In this document: positions 1-7,942 of the stretch, one piece after another
How positions within the stretch are numbered: position 1 is the first letter of the stretch
Layout: each line of letters begins with the position of its first letter
NCBI GenBank assembly: GCA_002383285.1
Contig: DFXU01000113.1
Location: 1-12,127, forward strand
Direction: 5' to 3'
From: Caryophanales bacterium UBA4100
GTDB lineage: Bacteria > Bacillota > Bacilli > Paenibacillales > UBA4045
DNA length: 12,127 bases
Translations under genes and position numbers: made by a program
Notes under the pieces: generated by a model
What the model saw: the letters and a program-made list of their open reading frames with translations, nothing else
Told to the model about the DNA's origin: nothing
Database searches by the model: none

Positions 1-302
1 GATTAACCACTCGATATAACGTTAGTTCATCGAAGACAAGACGCAGGCTGCGCTAGTCCTTCCCTTCGCTGTCTGGATCGATACCACCCTCTTGGTTTTC
101 CTGCAATGTTTATATCTACAAACATATCTACATACATATCTACATACATAACGACATATCCTACTGATCATGTCTTCTTGGTTACATGTCATTAACTAAC
201 TTACTAATTTTTCAGTTCTTACGTCTATTTATCTATTCAGCTATACTAGTCTTAGAACAACCCAATATAAGCGGTAAGCAATCGCATAGGAGGACATATA
301 TC
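1..302. other. Gene-free left edge and leader of the first reductase
   Basis: I find no supportable gene here. A reading frame does extend upstream from the reductase to 186, but its extra 39 residues match no part of the aldo/keto reductase fold and its first ATG lacks a ribosome binding site. The stretch holds a 12-bp tandem repeat (112-147), a TATACT box at 242-247 that could be a -10 element for the downstream gene (no good -35 partner 16-18 bp upstream), and the AGGAGGA ribosome binding site at 288-294. Bases 1-110 are less AT-rich than 111-300 and may be the remnant or the end of something lying to the left of the window. Confidence 0.6.
112..159. repeat. 12-bp tandem repeat, three copies plus a decayed fourth
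   Basis: The unit ATATCTACATAC occurs perfectly at 124-135 and 136-147. A one-mismatch copy (ATATCTACAAAC) stands at 112-123 and a degenerate one (ATAACGACATAT) at 148-159. It lies about 150 bp upstream of the reductase start in non-coding AT-rich DNA. The role is unknown; a simple slippage product is the default explanation. Confidence 0.8.
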
Positions 303-1220
303 ATGAGGACAATCAAGCTTGGGAGCAGCACATTAGAGGTTCCGGTTATTGCAGTTGGCTGCATGCGTATTAAATCGTTGGACAAGACTGAGGCTGAGCA
401 GTTTGTCCAAACTGCGTTGGAGGAAGGAGCGAATTTCTTCGAACACGCTGATGTTTACGGCGGTGGAGCATGCGAGACAATATTCGCTGACGCTATCCAT
501 ATGAACGATAATATTCGTGAGAAGATCATCCTTCAATCCAAGTGCGGCATTCGGGAAGGGATGTTCGACTTCTCCAAAGAACATATTCTAGAGGCAGTGG
601 ACGGAAGCTTAAAGCGACTAAAAACCGATTATCTGGATGTGCTTCTGCTTCATCGTCCGGATGCCCTTGTAGAGCCAGACCAAGTGGCGGAGGCTTTCGA
701 CCTGCTCGAGAAGTCAGGAAAGGTACGACACTTCGGTGTATCCAATCAGAATCCGATGCAGATCGAGCTGCTGAAGAAATCGGTCAAGCAGCCAATTGTC
801 ACAAACCAACTACAGCTTAGCATCACCAATGCGAACATGATCTCACAAGGATTTAATGTGAATATGGAGAATGAACCCTCTGTAAATCGAGATGGCAGTA
901 TTCTTGATTATTGTAGACTGCACGATATCACTATTCAGCCTTGGTCGCCTTTCCAATATGGATTCTTCGAGGGTGTATTCCTCGGAAACGACAAGTTTCC
1001 TGAATTGAATAAGAAGATTGATGAAGTTGCAGTTAAGTATGGAGTGAGTAATACAACGATTGCCATCGCATGGCTTCTGCGTCATCCCGCACACATGCAG
1101 CCCGTCATCGGCACGATGAATGTAGAGCGGTTAGTGGATTGCTGTAAAGCGAGCGATATTTATTTGACTCGTGAAGATTGGTACGGTATTTATCGTGCGG
1201 CAGGTAATGTTCTTCCTTAA
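303..1220 (+). CDS. Aldo/keto reductase, YdhF-like
   Basis: Predicted NAD(P)H-dependent oxidoreductase of the aldo/keto reductase superfamily, 305 aa, a cytosolic (beta/alpha)8 barrel that reduces carbonyl substrates; the true substrate is unknown. ATG 303 is chosen because AGGAGGA (288-294) precedes it by 8 nt and the protein then begins at the usual family N-terminus. Visible landmarks are HADVYGGG (residues 48-55, catalytic Tyr52), SKCG with Lys80, LLLHRPD with His117, GKVRHFGVSN, and a C-terminal LTREDWYGIYRAA segment that resembles E. coli YdhF. One oddity is that the residue five before the catalytic Tyr, normally Asp (DHADIY in YdhF), is Glu47 (GAA at 441-443). The gene is monocistronic: a terminator follows directly. 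The family is certain and the physiological role is not. Confidence 0.92.
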   Translation: MRTIKLGSSTLEVPVIAVGCMRIKSLDKTEAEQFVQTALEEGANFFEHADVYGGGACETIFADAIHMNDNIREKIILQSKCGIREGMFDFSKEHILEAVDGSLKRLKTDYLDVLLLHRPDALVEPDQVAEAFDLLEKSGKVRHFGVSNQNPMQIELLKKSVKQPIVTNQLQLSITNANMISQGFNVNMENEPSVNRDGSILDYCRLHDITIQPWSPFQYGFFEGVFLGNDKFPELNKKIDEVAVKYGVSNTTIAIAWLLRHPAHMQPVIGTMNVERLVDCCKASDIYLTREDWYGIYRAAGNVLP

Positions 1221-1246
1221 TTAATCAAACAATCATGCATGTAACG

Positions 1247-1287
1247 AAGCAATCTCTCGTCTTATATGACTTGAGATTGCTTATTTT
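1247..1287 (+). terminator. Rho-independent terminator after the first reductase
   Basis: AAGCAATCTC (1247-1256) pairs perfectly with GAGATTGCTT (1273-1282). A small inner GTC/GAC stem closes a TTATAT loop, and ATTTT follows. It sits 27 nt after the stop codon and separates the reductase from the kinase gene. Confidence 0.85.
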
Positions 1288-1392
1288 CTTGATTTTTCAC
1301 CTCACATGCAATAATGAATAGAGGGAAAGATTGAGAATTGTCGAATTATCCTTCAAGACACAAACTTTTTTCCGGAAGGAAACGACACCTTG

Positions 1393-3150
1393 ATGAACCA
1401 AGATAAATATGTGTTTATATTACTGCTTCTTGCGACCCTTCTTATGCTCTTCATCTCCTATCTTTCCTTTAGGAAAAAGCACCTTCCCGTAGCCAAGTAT
1501 AGCGCGCTTGTGATGCTGGCAGCGTCCTTCTATTCATTCGGATATGCATTCGAGATCATTAGTACAAGCCTGACTAGTGTGAAATTCTGGTTGAAGATTG
1601 AATATATCGGAGCTCCCTTCATATCGACATTATGGTTGCTGCTAGTAATCAGCTATACAGGCCATAGAGCTGCGCTAAAGGGATGGGCCATACTTCTCCT
1701 CTTCCTCATACCCATTACGACCTTGATCCTTCATTATACAAACGATATGCATCACCTTTATTACCGCGATATATCGATGAATATCGACACTTTACACTCA
1801 GTTCAATTACTCAAGGGACCTTGGTATTGGGTGCATATCTTCTATAATTATCTTCAAGCCGCTGTTGGGATGACTTTATTCGCAATCAACTATATGAAGG
1901 CAATCCCAATCGTTCGTAAGCAGATCCTGATCCTGATCCTTGGAGCATTAGCGCCATGGCTGTCTAATTCGCTATACTTGTTCGGCGATTTTGATGATAG
2001 ACAGGTAGACTTAACTGCACTGGGATTCACACTATCTGGTTTATTCTATTTGTGGGGCATATACAAATTCAATCTGCTTCGATTGGTTCCCATTGCCCTA
2101 CAAAGGGTTTATGAAACCATGCAGGATGGCGTAATCATCTTAGACTATGAGTATAACATCATGAATGTGAACAGGGCTGCTAAAGGTATATTTGAAAGGC
2201 TAAATCAATTACAAGACAACACTGACTCGATCTTCAATGTATTCTCAGATATGCCAGAGCTCCTATCGAAGATTACAGCTCCGGAAAACAGTGAGAGTCG
2301 GATTACGATCGAAGTCGATAGCGGCTTGAATTATTATAGTTTAAAAGTGTCGATTCTGTATGATAAACAACAAACTACACTTGGCAAGATGCTAATTCTT
2401 AGCGATATAACTCAATTGATGGTCTACCAAGACAAGCTCTTGGCTAACGCTGACCAGCTGGCGGAATTAAGTGCCTTTAAGGATAAATTATTCACGATGG
2501 TTGCACATGATATCCGAGATCCTCTAGCTGTGCTAGTGAACTTAACACAACTGCTCGAAGAGGAATTACATGCAACCAGGAGCGGAAATTTAGATATATT
2601 CCAAGAAGTAAGTGGACAGGTACGGAGCACTTACATGCTGGTGGAGAATCTTCTGGACTGGTTTCGCAGCCAAACCGGGAAAGTCATCTATAATCCGCGA
2701 GCCCTGAACTTAACATCCATTGTACAAGAAACGATCTATTCCATGAAATTCCGCAGTGATATGAAAAAAATCGTTATCTCCTCTGATCTAGATGAGGAGA
2801 CACCGGTGTTTGCCGACAAAGAAATGGTGGAGCTGGTGCTAAGGAATCTGCTTTCCAACTCAGTTAAATTCACCCCCATCGGCGGGAGCATCGTCGTGGG
2901 AGCAACAAAGGCTGGTCTTAGGATGACCGTGTTTGTACGTGACTCCGGAGTTGGGATTGACCCGGAGATTGCGAAATCATTGTTCAAGGAGGTTCAGCAG
3001 ATTTCAACCTCTGGCACAGAAGGTGAAGAGGGTACCGGCCTAGGTCTTTACCTATCCGCGAAGCTAATTCATATTCATGGTGGTGACATCTGGTCAGAGA
3101 GCATTCCCGGTGAAGGAAGTACATTCTTCTTCTCGATTCCGTTAAGATAA
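1393..3150 (+). CDS. 7TM sensor histidine kinase with PAS domain, orphan
   Basis: Membrane sensor kinase of a two-component system, 585 aa from ATG 1393. TTG at 1390 is an equally possible start and lies closer to the AAGGAA ribosome binding site at 1376-1381. The order is seven hydrophobic segments (about residues 5-230; histidine-kinase N-terminal 7TM type), a PAS-like domain (about 240-345, starting near ETMQDGVIILD), a short coiled linker, then the dimerisation/phosphoacceptor helix with His372 in MVAHDIRDPL. The ATPase domain has the N box (NLLSNS, Asn489), G1 box DSGVGI (Asp517) and G2 box GTGLGL (from Gly547). All catalytic motifs are intact, so it should be active. No response regulator lies on either side: upstream is a reductase behind a terminator, and downstream are convergent ABC genes. 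Its partner must be encoded elsewhere, and its signal is unknown. No confident promoter was found in 1288-1389. Confidence 0.93.
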   Translation: MNQDKYVFILLLLATLLMLFISYLSFRKKHLPVAKYSALVMLAASFYSFGYAFEIISTSLTSVKFWLKIEYIGAPFISTLWLLLVISYTGHRAALKGWAILLLFLIPITTLILHYTNDMHHLYYRDISMNIDTLHSVQLLKGPWYWVHIFYNYLQAAVGMTLFAINYMKAIPIVRKQILILILGALAPWLSNSLYLFGDFDDRQVDLTALGFTLSGLFYLWGIYKFNLLRLVPIALQRVYETMQDGVIILDYEYNIMNVNRAAKGIFERLNQLQDNTDSIFNVFSDMPELLSKITAPENSESRITIEVDSGLNYYSLKVSILYDKQQTTLGKMLILSDITQLMVYQDKLLANADQLAELSAFKDKLFTMVAHDIRDPLAVLVNLTQLLEEELHATRSGNLDIFQEVSGQVRSTYMLVENLLDWFRSQTGKVIYNPRALNLTSIVQETIYSMKFRSDMKKIVISSDLDEETPVFADKEMVELVLRNLLSNSVKFTPIGGSIVVGATKAGLRMTVFVRDSGVGIDPEIAKSLFKEVQQISTSGTEGEEGTGLGLYLSAKLIHIHGGDIWSESIPGEGSTFFFSIPLR

Positions 3151-3220
3151 ATCGACGGGAATAACAGGATCAAGCTCACTTCCGTGTTCTTCTTTCTTCC
3201 GCGTTACGCAGCGGGACCGA

Positions 3221-4825
3221 TCAGCCCTGAATATCCCGCTGTCTATAACCACTGAAGCCTGCAACGGTAATGACAATTGCTATGATTGTCAGTGTGAATA
3301 ACTTCATGATGTCCATATCTTCGACAGGAAGCCGAGGGATATGGCCATATGGAGATAGCTTGCTCATCCACTCTGGGAGCTGGAGGATCCCACCTATATA
3401 CACGACCACGAAGGAATATAACAAGTAAAGCCAGATTAAACCGGTTAATCTCGGGGCAATACCGACCAGCAACAGTGCAATGGCAGTCATGATCCACATG
3501 GCTGGCCAATAAGCCATCGCTGCACTATAGAATGTGCTTAGAGAGATACTATCAGCCATGACCGCATTCCCCACCGTTCCCAAACCTATGGCGGCAAGAG
3601 ACACCATCACAAACGAAACAGCAAGGGATATGAATAACGAGCTCCCCATTAATCGCGCACGGGATACCGCACGACCAAGTAAATGCTCTGTTCGATTCTT
3701 CCTCTCTTCCCCAATAAGCTTGAGCATAGCCATGAGTGCTGGAATTGTACAAATCATCGCCATAATGGACATGATCATCGTAATGAATTGCTCTGTTAAA
3801 GAGAATCCTTCAACCACCGTAAGCATATCTTTCATCATCTCGTTATCTGCAAAGAAGGACTCTAAATCGCCTAAAACCGATCCATACGATGCACCTAGAA
3901 TAAACATGCCAATGGCCCAAGACATTATCCCTGTACGTTGAAGCCTTAGAGACAGACCAAGTGGGCTTTGCAAATATATGGATGCATGCTTCCTACCTGG
4001 CTTGGACGGTAAGAATCCAGCATCTAAATCACGGATTGCGTTCAAATAATATGCGAGTATCACGATGACCATTGCTATACCTAACGTTAAGAGAATCGGC
4101 CACCAATAATTATGAACGTAGACTTCCGCACCAATAACCATCCCTAATGGAGAAAACCAAGATAGGGTTTCATTACCGACATCACCAATCGCACGAAGCA
4201 GATATGAGAAGCCAAGAATTGCTAATGAGAACCCAATCGTGTTACGAGAATTCTCAGATAGCTGGGCGAATAATGCTGTGATCGCCGCAAATATGAATCC
4301 AGCCGCTCCCAAAGCAACGCCATATATTAACGATCCCTCTAAATCCATACTTTCTATACCTAGAGCATACAAGCCAAACCCTGTGATTAATGCCAAAGCA
4401 ACATTCGTCCCAAGCATAACAAGTATAGTTGCGTGTAGATGTGCTAGACGACCCGTTGGTAGGGAACGGATCATTTCAATACGACCATCCTCCTCATCTG
4501 CTCTTGTATGACGTGCCACAAGTAGGATAAACATAATTCCGACAACTAAGGCGGTAAAGAGTAACATTTGGTGCGCCATCATCGCTCCGGGCGTATAGTT
4601 CTCTAGCCCGTAACCTGGACCAACCATCGCAGTCATTGCAGGGTTAAGCATCGTTTCTGCAATGCCCTGTCTATCTTGAGCTGTTGGATATAAATCAGTC
4701 AATGAGATAGCGGTTAGTAAGGTAACAGCACATAAGCTAATGATCCAAATCGGAATACGAATGCGATCTCTTCTTAGAATAAAGCCAGTAAGCTTCCAAG
4801 TATTATGGAATAGATGGTTCGTCAC
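3221..4825 (-). CDS. ABC-2 type exporter permease (antibiotic/drug exporter type)
   Basis: Integral membrane subunit of an ABC exporter, 534 aa with about 12 hydrophobic segments in two halves. It resembles the large permeases annotated as exporters of polyketide antibiotics (tetronasin-resistance type). The N-terminal half contains the conserved RHTRADEEDGRIEMIRSLP stretch, and a related EERKNRTEHLLGRAVSR stretch recurs in the second half, consistent with an internally duplicated fold. The start is GTG at 4823-4825, preceded by GGGAGG (4840-4835) at a 9-nt spacing. It overlaps the ATPase stop codon by one base (TAGTG), so translation is probably coupled. It converges with the kinase gene, with 70 nt between stops and no convincing terminator in that gap. 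The substrate cannot be told from sequence; an antibiotic, lipid or toxic hydrophobic compound fits the family. Confidence 0.9.
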   Translation of the reverse strand: MTNHLFHNTWKLTGFILRRDRIRIPIWIISLCAVTLLTAISLTDLYPTAQDRQGIAETMLNPAMTAMVGPGYGLENYTPGAMMAHQMLLFTALVVGIMFILLVARHTRADEEDGRIEMIRSLPTGRLAHLHATILVMLGTNVALALITGFGLYALGIESMDLEGSLIYGVALGAAGFIFAAITALFAQLSENSRNTIGFSLAILGFSYLLRAIGDVGNETLSWFSPLGMVIGAEVYVHNYWWPILLTLGIAMVIVILAYYLNAIRDLDAGFLPSKPGRKHASIYLQSPLGLSLRLQRTGIMSWAIGMFILGASYGSVLGDLESFFADNEMMKDMLTVVEGFSLTEQFITMIMSIMAMICTIPALMAMLKLIGEERKNRTEHLLGRAVSRARLMGSSLFISLAVSFVMVSLAAIGLGTVGNAVMADSISLSTFYSAAMAYWPAMWIMTAIALLLVGIAPRLTGLIWLYLLYSFVVVYIGGILQLPEWMSKLSPYGHIPRLPVEDMDIMKLFTLTIIAIVITVAGFSGYRQRDIQG

Positions 4826-5742
4826 TATAACACACCTCCCACCCCTGAATTCACTGCTTGACCGCCACCATCATAATGTCGCATGAATAAATCCTCTAGC
4901 TTCGGCGGCGAGCTTTCCAACCTTACTATTCCGAATTGACTTACATAGCGAATAATAGCATCCAGCTCCTCTGAATCCACTTGAAATGTAAGTGCATGAT
5001 CCTGCTTCACAATCTCATGGACACCTTTGACATCATTCAGAGCAGGAATAGGCTCCTTCGTCTCGATAAGAAGACTGGTTCTGGTCAAGTGCCGCAATTG
5101 CTGCAAAGTCCCTGTTTCAATCACCTTACCTTCCCGAATAATACCAACCTTGTCACACAGCTTCTCAACCTCAGATAGAATATGGCTGGAGAGCAGGACG
5201 CTCTTCCCTGCTTTCTTTGCATCAAGTATGCATTCTTGGAAAACCAATTCCATCAATGGATCAAGACCAGACGTTGGTTCATCTAGAATATATAGATCAG
5301 CATCAGATGAGAAGGCTGCAATTAATGCCACCTTCTGACGATTTCCTTTCGAATACGTTCTACACTTCTTAGATGGATCTAAATCGAATTTCTCGATCAG
5401 CTCTTCACGCTTACTTATATGGTTCGCACCACGCAATTTTACGAACAGATCAATCACTTCTCCGCCCGTTAAATTCGGCCATAGGTTTACATCACCTGGC
5501 ACATAAGCAATACGTCTATGAATTTCAACAGCATTCCGCCATGCATCCATGCCGAATATCTTCGCTTCTCCTTCGGTTGCCTTCAGAATGCCGAGCAGCA
5601 CACGGATTGTAGTCGATTTACCCGCTCCATTCGGACCTATGAACCCGTAAACCTCGCCTTTGTTCACTTCGATATTCACACCATCAAGCGCCGTAAACTT
5701 GCCGAATTTCTTCGTTAGGTCAATCGTTCTTAGAATGGTCAT
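4825..5742 (-). CDS. ABC exporter ATP-binding subunit
   Basis: Cytosolic ATPase that powers the permease encoded immediately downstream, 305 aa, of the drug-exporter (DrrA/CcmA-like) class. Visible motifs are Walker A GPNGAGKST (residues 36-44), a Q-loop region reading YVPGDVNLWPNLTG in which the usual Gln is absent (as seen in related exporters), the signature variant YSKGNRQK in place of LSGGQ, Walker B LYILDEPTSGLDP, and the switch His in LLSSHILSE. The start is placed at ATG 5740-5742. The ribosome binding site AAGGGGG directly abuts the upstream ATG (5748) with no spacer, but leaves 6 nt before this one. The C-terminal 90 residues form the accessory domain common in this class. It is first in a two-gene operon and probably repressed by the divergent TetR protein. 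Confidence 0.93.
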   Translation of the reverse strand: MTILRTIDLTKKFGKFTALDGVNIEVNKGEVYGFIGPNGAGKSTTIRVLLGILKATEGEAKIFGMDAWRNAVEIHRRIAYVPGDVNLWPNLTGGEVIDLFVKLRGANHISKREELIEKFDLDPSKKCRTYSKGNRQKVALIAAFSSDADLYILDEPTSGLDPLMELVFQECILDAKKAGKSVLLSSHILSEVEKLCDKVGIIREGKVIETGTLQQLRHLTRTSLLIETKEPIPALNDVKGVHEIVKQDHALTFQVDSEELDAIIRYVSQFGIVRLESSPPKLEDLFMRHYDGGGQAVNSGVGGVL

Positions 5743-5762
5743 ATCCATCCCCCTTAAATAGT

Positions 5763-5792
5763 TATGAAATATATCCGTTAATATAGTTCATA
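5763..5792. promoter_or_regulatory. Candidate TetR operator 1 (30-bp palindrome)
   Basis: TATGAAATATAT (5763-5774) and ATATAGTTCATA (5781-5792) are inverted repeats matching at 11 of 12 positions around a 6-bp spacer. The right edge touches the -10 box of the ABC promoter and the site covers the expected start of transcription, the classic position for repression. The TetR gene is divergent from it. Operator function is inferred. Confidence 0.65.
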
Positions 5793-5818
5793 TTATACTC
5801 AATTTGACCCTTTGGCAA
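5792..5818 (-). promoter_or_regulatory. Promoter of the ABC exporter operon
   Basis: On the minus strand a perfect TATAAT lies at 5797-5792, with TTGCCA (5818-5813) 15 bp upstream (CTTGCC gives 16). The short spacer suggests a promoter that is weak or regulated. Transcription would begin near 5785, inside operator 1. Confidence 0.55.
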
Positions 5819-5833
5819 GAGTTTATGAAATAT
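5804..5833 (+). promoter_or_regulatory. Possible promoter of the TetR gene
   Basis: TTGACC (5804-5809) is a good -35 box. The best -10 candidates are GAAATA at 5827-5832 (spacer 17) or AAATAT at 5828-5833 (spacer 18), both poor matches that overlap operator 2, as expected for an autoregulated repressor. Confidence 0.35.
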
Positions 5834-5853
5834 CGTAGTTGTTTTATTACATA
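5824..5853. promoter_or_regulatory. Candidate TetR operator 2
   Basis: This site has the same layout as operator 1: a left arm TATGAAATATCG (5824-5835) matching operator 1's left arm at 10 of 12 positions, a 6-bp spacer, and a right arm TTTTATTACATA (5842-5853) matching at 8 of 12. The 11-mer TTATGAAATAT is identical in both sites, 61 bp apart. It overlaps the likely TetR promoter. Confidence 0.5.
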
Positions 5854-5885
5854 ATATTTATTAAACTTACAATGAGGTGGGTAAG

Positions 5886-6476
5886 ATGGATGGATTCCAA
5901 CGACGCAGGGAGCGCAAGAAACTTGATATTCTAGAAGCAACATTACACCTATTTATGAAATTTGGTGTGAGCAGCGTGTCGATCGCTAATATAGCCAAAG
6001 AAGCTAACGTATCTCAAGTCACAATCTATAATTATTTTGATAATAAACAAAACCTTATACATGAGGTTATGATTTATTATGCAGACAAAGAGTGGATAGA
6101 ATATGAGAAGTTAGTTCAGAGTGACATGCCCTTTCCAGAGAAGATAAAGCTGATGATTTTCATTAAAAAAGAAGCAGCTAATAACATTCATTCCGATTTT
6201 TACCAAGATTTTATGAAGCAATATACAATGGGTGTCTTCCCATATATCGAACAGCTGTATAAGGATAAGATCTTTCCTTCCTTAATAAATTTATTCAATG
6301 AAGGGAGAGAACAGGGTTATGTGGACCCCACGTTATCTAATGAATCGATTCTGTTCTATATTCAATTGTTGAAGGATGCTATGCAACGTGAAGAGGTTTA
6401 TCAAGCTATATTGCCGATGACCGAAGAGCTTATAAAAATCTTTTTCTATGGGCTTATTGGGAGAAGAGAGGATTGA
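5886..6476 (+). CDS. TetR/AcrR-family transcriptional repressor
   Basis: DNA-binding regulator, 196 aa, the usual TetR length. The N-terminal helix-turn-helix is clear: ILEATLHLF (15-23), then SIANIAKEANVSQVTIYNYF (32-51) with the family's YNYF-x-NK-x-NLI ending. The remaining 140 residues are a helical ligand-binding domain with no recognisable ligand signature. ATG 5886 is chosen because GAGGTGG (5874-5880) precedes it by 5 nt; the in-frame GTG at 5877 lies inside that ribosome binding site. It is divergent from the ABC exporter operon, with two matching palindromes in the 143-bp gap, so it most likely represses both directions and is released by the exporter's substrate. A terminator hairpin follows. 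This gene is noticeably more AT-rich than the ABC genes. Confidence 0.92.
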   Translation: MDGFQRRRERKKLDILEATLHLFMKFGVSSVSIANIAKEANVSQVTIYNYFDNKQNLIHEVMIYYADKEWIEYEKLVQSDMPFPEKIKLMIFIKKEAANNIHSDFYQDFMKQYTMGVFPYIEQLYKDKIFPSLINLFNEGREQGYVDPTLSNESILFYIQLLKDAMQREEVYQAILPMTEELIKIFFYGLIGRRED

Positions 6477-6512
6477 CTTGAATACATCGCTAGCGAGCTA
6501 TAAGCATGGCGG

Positions 6513-6560
6513 AAGAAGGCAGCCAACCCACTTACAGTTGGTGCTGCCTTCTTATCAGTG
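6513..6560. terminator. Hairpin between convergent TetR and reductase genes
   Basis: AAGAAGGCAGC (6513-6523) pairs perfectly with GCTGCCTTCTT (6543-6553), and CAAC (6524-6527 region) pairs with GTTG inside it. It sits 37 nt after the TetR stop and 35 nt after the convergent reductase stop. There is no long T run on either strand, so it may act as a bidirectional terminator or RNA-end stabiliser. Confidence 0.65.
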
Positions 6561-6587
6561 CTTTATTTTAAAATTCGTATGAGGAGA

Positions 6588-7745
6588 TTAATTGAACAGC
6601 TCTGCCACATTCCTCATCTCTTCGGGAATGTTAATGCTCTGCGGACATTGCTCCTCGCACGTCCCGCACTCCACACATACGGAAGCCCACTCTTCTAGCA
6701 TCATGTTAGCCGTATAAGCTTCTTGCAGAGACTTTCTCTGATTATCTGAGTCTAAGAAATAGTACTCATTGTAATAAATGAAATTTCTCGGAATATTCAC
6801 ACCTACAGGGCAAGGCATACAATAATTGCAGCCGGTACAATTAACCTTCGTTCTTCTAAAGGCATGCTCCGCATCCATAATGACGTCCAGCTCTTCATCT
6901 GCCAGTGAGCCCGCATAAGCAGCATCAGCGGTTCTCAGGTTCTCCTCAACCTGCTCCATGATGTTCATTCCACTTAATGTTACGTGTACCTCCGGGTGAT
7001 TCCATACCCAACGCAATGCCCATTCTGCCGGAGTTCTCTTAACGACAGACTGATCGAACACCTTCTGTACGGCTCCTGGAATATCCTTGGCTAACTTCCC
7101 ACCGCGAAGGGGCTCCATGATTGTGATACCCAAGCCTTTGCTCGCAGCATACTCTAACCCTTCCTTACCTGCCTGAAAGCTCTCATCCAAATAATTATAT
7201 TGAATCTGACAGAATGACCATTGATATGCATCAACAATTTCCTTGAAGAGGGGAAGCTCATCGTGGAAGGAGAAGCCTGCATAACGGATTCTTCCATCCT
7301 GAATAGCCTGGTCAAGAAATTCACCGATTCCAAGCCTAGATAGCGTCCGCCAAGTACCCGCATTCAGGGCGTGGACCAGATAGAAATCGATCGTATCGGT
7401 TTCCAGTCGTTGAAGTTGCTCATTCAAGTACTTGTCCATATCCTCTCTTGATTTAATTAACCAGCTGGGAAGCTTTGTTGCAAGCTTCACTCGCTCACGA
7501 TACCCATCCTTCAAGGCTCTTGCTACGAATGGCTCGCTCGCGCCGCCTTTATGGGAGCCATCGCCATGATACGGATATGCGGTATCCACATAGTTGACAC
7601 CCTCGTCAATGGCGAGGCGTACCATAGCAATCGCTTTCTCGTCGTCAATCTCAGTACCAATCCCATTGATGACCGGCAGCCTCATACAGCCAAACCCTAA
7701 CACAGATACCAATTCGTTCGTTCTCCCAAACTTTCTATATAACAA
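6588..7745 (-). CDS. Aldo/keto reductase with C-terminal 2x[4Fe-4S] ferredoxin domain
   Basis: Two-domain oxidoreductase, 385 aa. Residues 1-290 are an aldo/keto reductase barrel with an intact tetrad: Asp54 and Tyr59 (in VDTAYPYHG), Lys91 (ATKLP) and His125 (FYLVHALN). Residues 303-367 hold eight Cys in two ferredoxin-like clusters: CTGCNYCMPCP (303, 306, 309, 312) and CVECGTCEEQCP (357, 360, 363, 367). These should bind two [4Fe-4S] centres and allow electron transfer in addition to, or instead of, NAD(P)H use. The family is widespread in anaerobes and facultative Firmicutes; substrates are mostly unknown. The start is TTG 7745-7743, justified by a full AAGGAGGG (7760-7753) 7 nt upstream; no ATG lies nearby in frame. 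It is transcribed apart from the dehydrogenase behind it, with a 197-nt gap containing an Fnr-like palindrome. Confidence 0.92.
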   Translation of the reverse strand: MLYRKFGRTNELVSVLGFGCMRLPVINGIGTEIDDEKAIAMVRLAIDEGVNYVDTAYPYHGDGSHKGGASEPFVARALKDGYRERVKLATKLPSWLIKSREDMDKYLNEQLQRLETDTIDFYLVHALNAGTWRTLSRLGIGEFLDQAIQDGRIRYAGFSFHDELPLFKEIVDAYQWSFCQIQYNYLDESFQAGKEGLEYAASKGLGITIMEPLRGGKLAKDIPGAVQKVFDQSVVKRTPAEWALRWVWNHPEVHVTLSGMNIMEQVEENLRTADAAYAGSLADEELDVIMDAEHAFRRTKVNCTGCNYCMPCPVGVNIPRNFIYYNEYYFLDSDNQRKSLQEAYTANMMLEEWASVCVECGTCEEQCPQSINIPEEMRNVAELFN

Positions 7746-7780
7746 GTGGAGTCCCTCCTTAAGGTAGAGGATATTTACTG

Positions 7781-7801
7781 TGTGAAGAAAATCACTTTAT
7801 A
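7781..7801 (-). promoter_or_regulatory. Fnr/CRP-like palindrome beside a -10-like box
   Basis: TGTGAAGAAAATCACT (7781-7796, plus strand) fits the TGTGA-N6-TCACT form I associate with Bacillus Fnr sites. On the minus strand it touches a TATAAA box (7801-7796) that could be the reductase -10 element, although no good -35 accompanies it. In that layout the site would cover the start of transcription and repress rather than activate. This is a weak call based on one site. Confidence 0.3.
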
Positions 7802-7942
7802 CGGCACAAAGATCACAGTATTATCCATCGCAATCATTACCTCTGACTCCCTATATCTTAATGTAATCTATGTAAAACTTAATAGGAAAATTATCACTAG
7901 ATTATGAATGTATATACGGGTGCAGGGTATTCGACCGCTGCT

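Noticed and set aside
1..110. Minus-strand AGGGTGGTATCGAT (around 92-79), reminiscent of a T-box riboswitch core
   Set aside because: The conserved continuation ACCGCG is absent, no stem I or terminator could be drawn around it, and no synthetase gene is visible downstream at the window edge.
186..302. N-terminal extension of the first reductase from ATG 186
   Set aside because: No ribosome binding site there; the extra residues do not fit the family; a strong site precedes ATG 303.
3151..3220. Bidirectional terminator between the kinase and permease genes
   Set aside because: Only a 4-bp CCGC/GCGG stem is visible, with no T run on either strand.
3534..3941. 135-codon open frame on the plus strand inside the permease gene
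   Set aside because: Antisense shadow of a clear coding sequence, with low-complexity composition and no ribosome binding site or known motif.
7781..7796. Catabolite-repression (cre) site before the iron-sulfur reductase
   Set aside because: The central CG of the cre consensus is missing, so the palindrome fits an Fnr/CRP-type site better.
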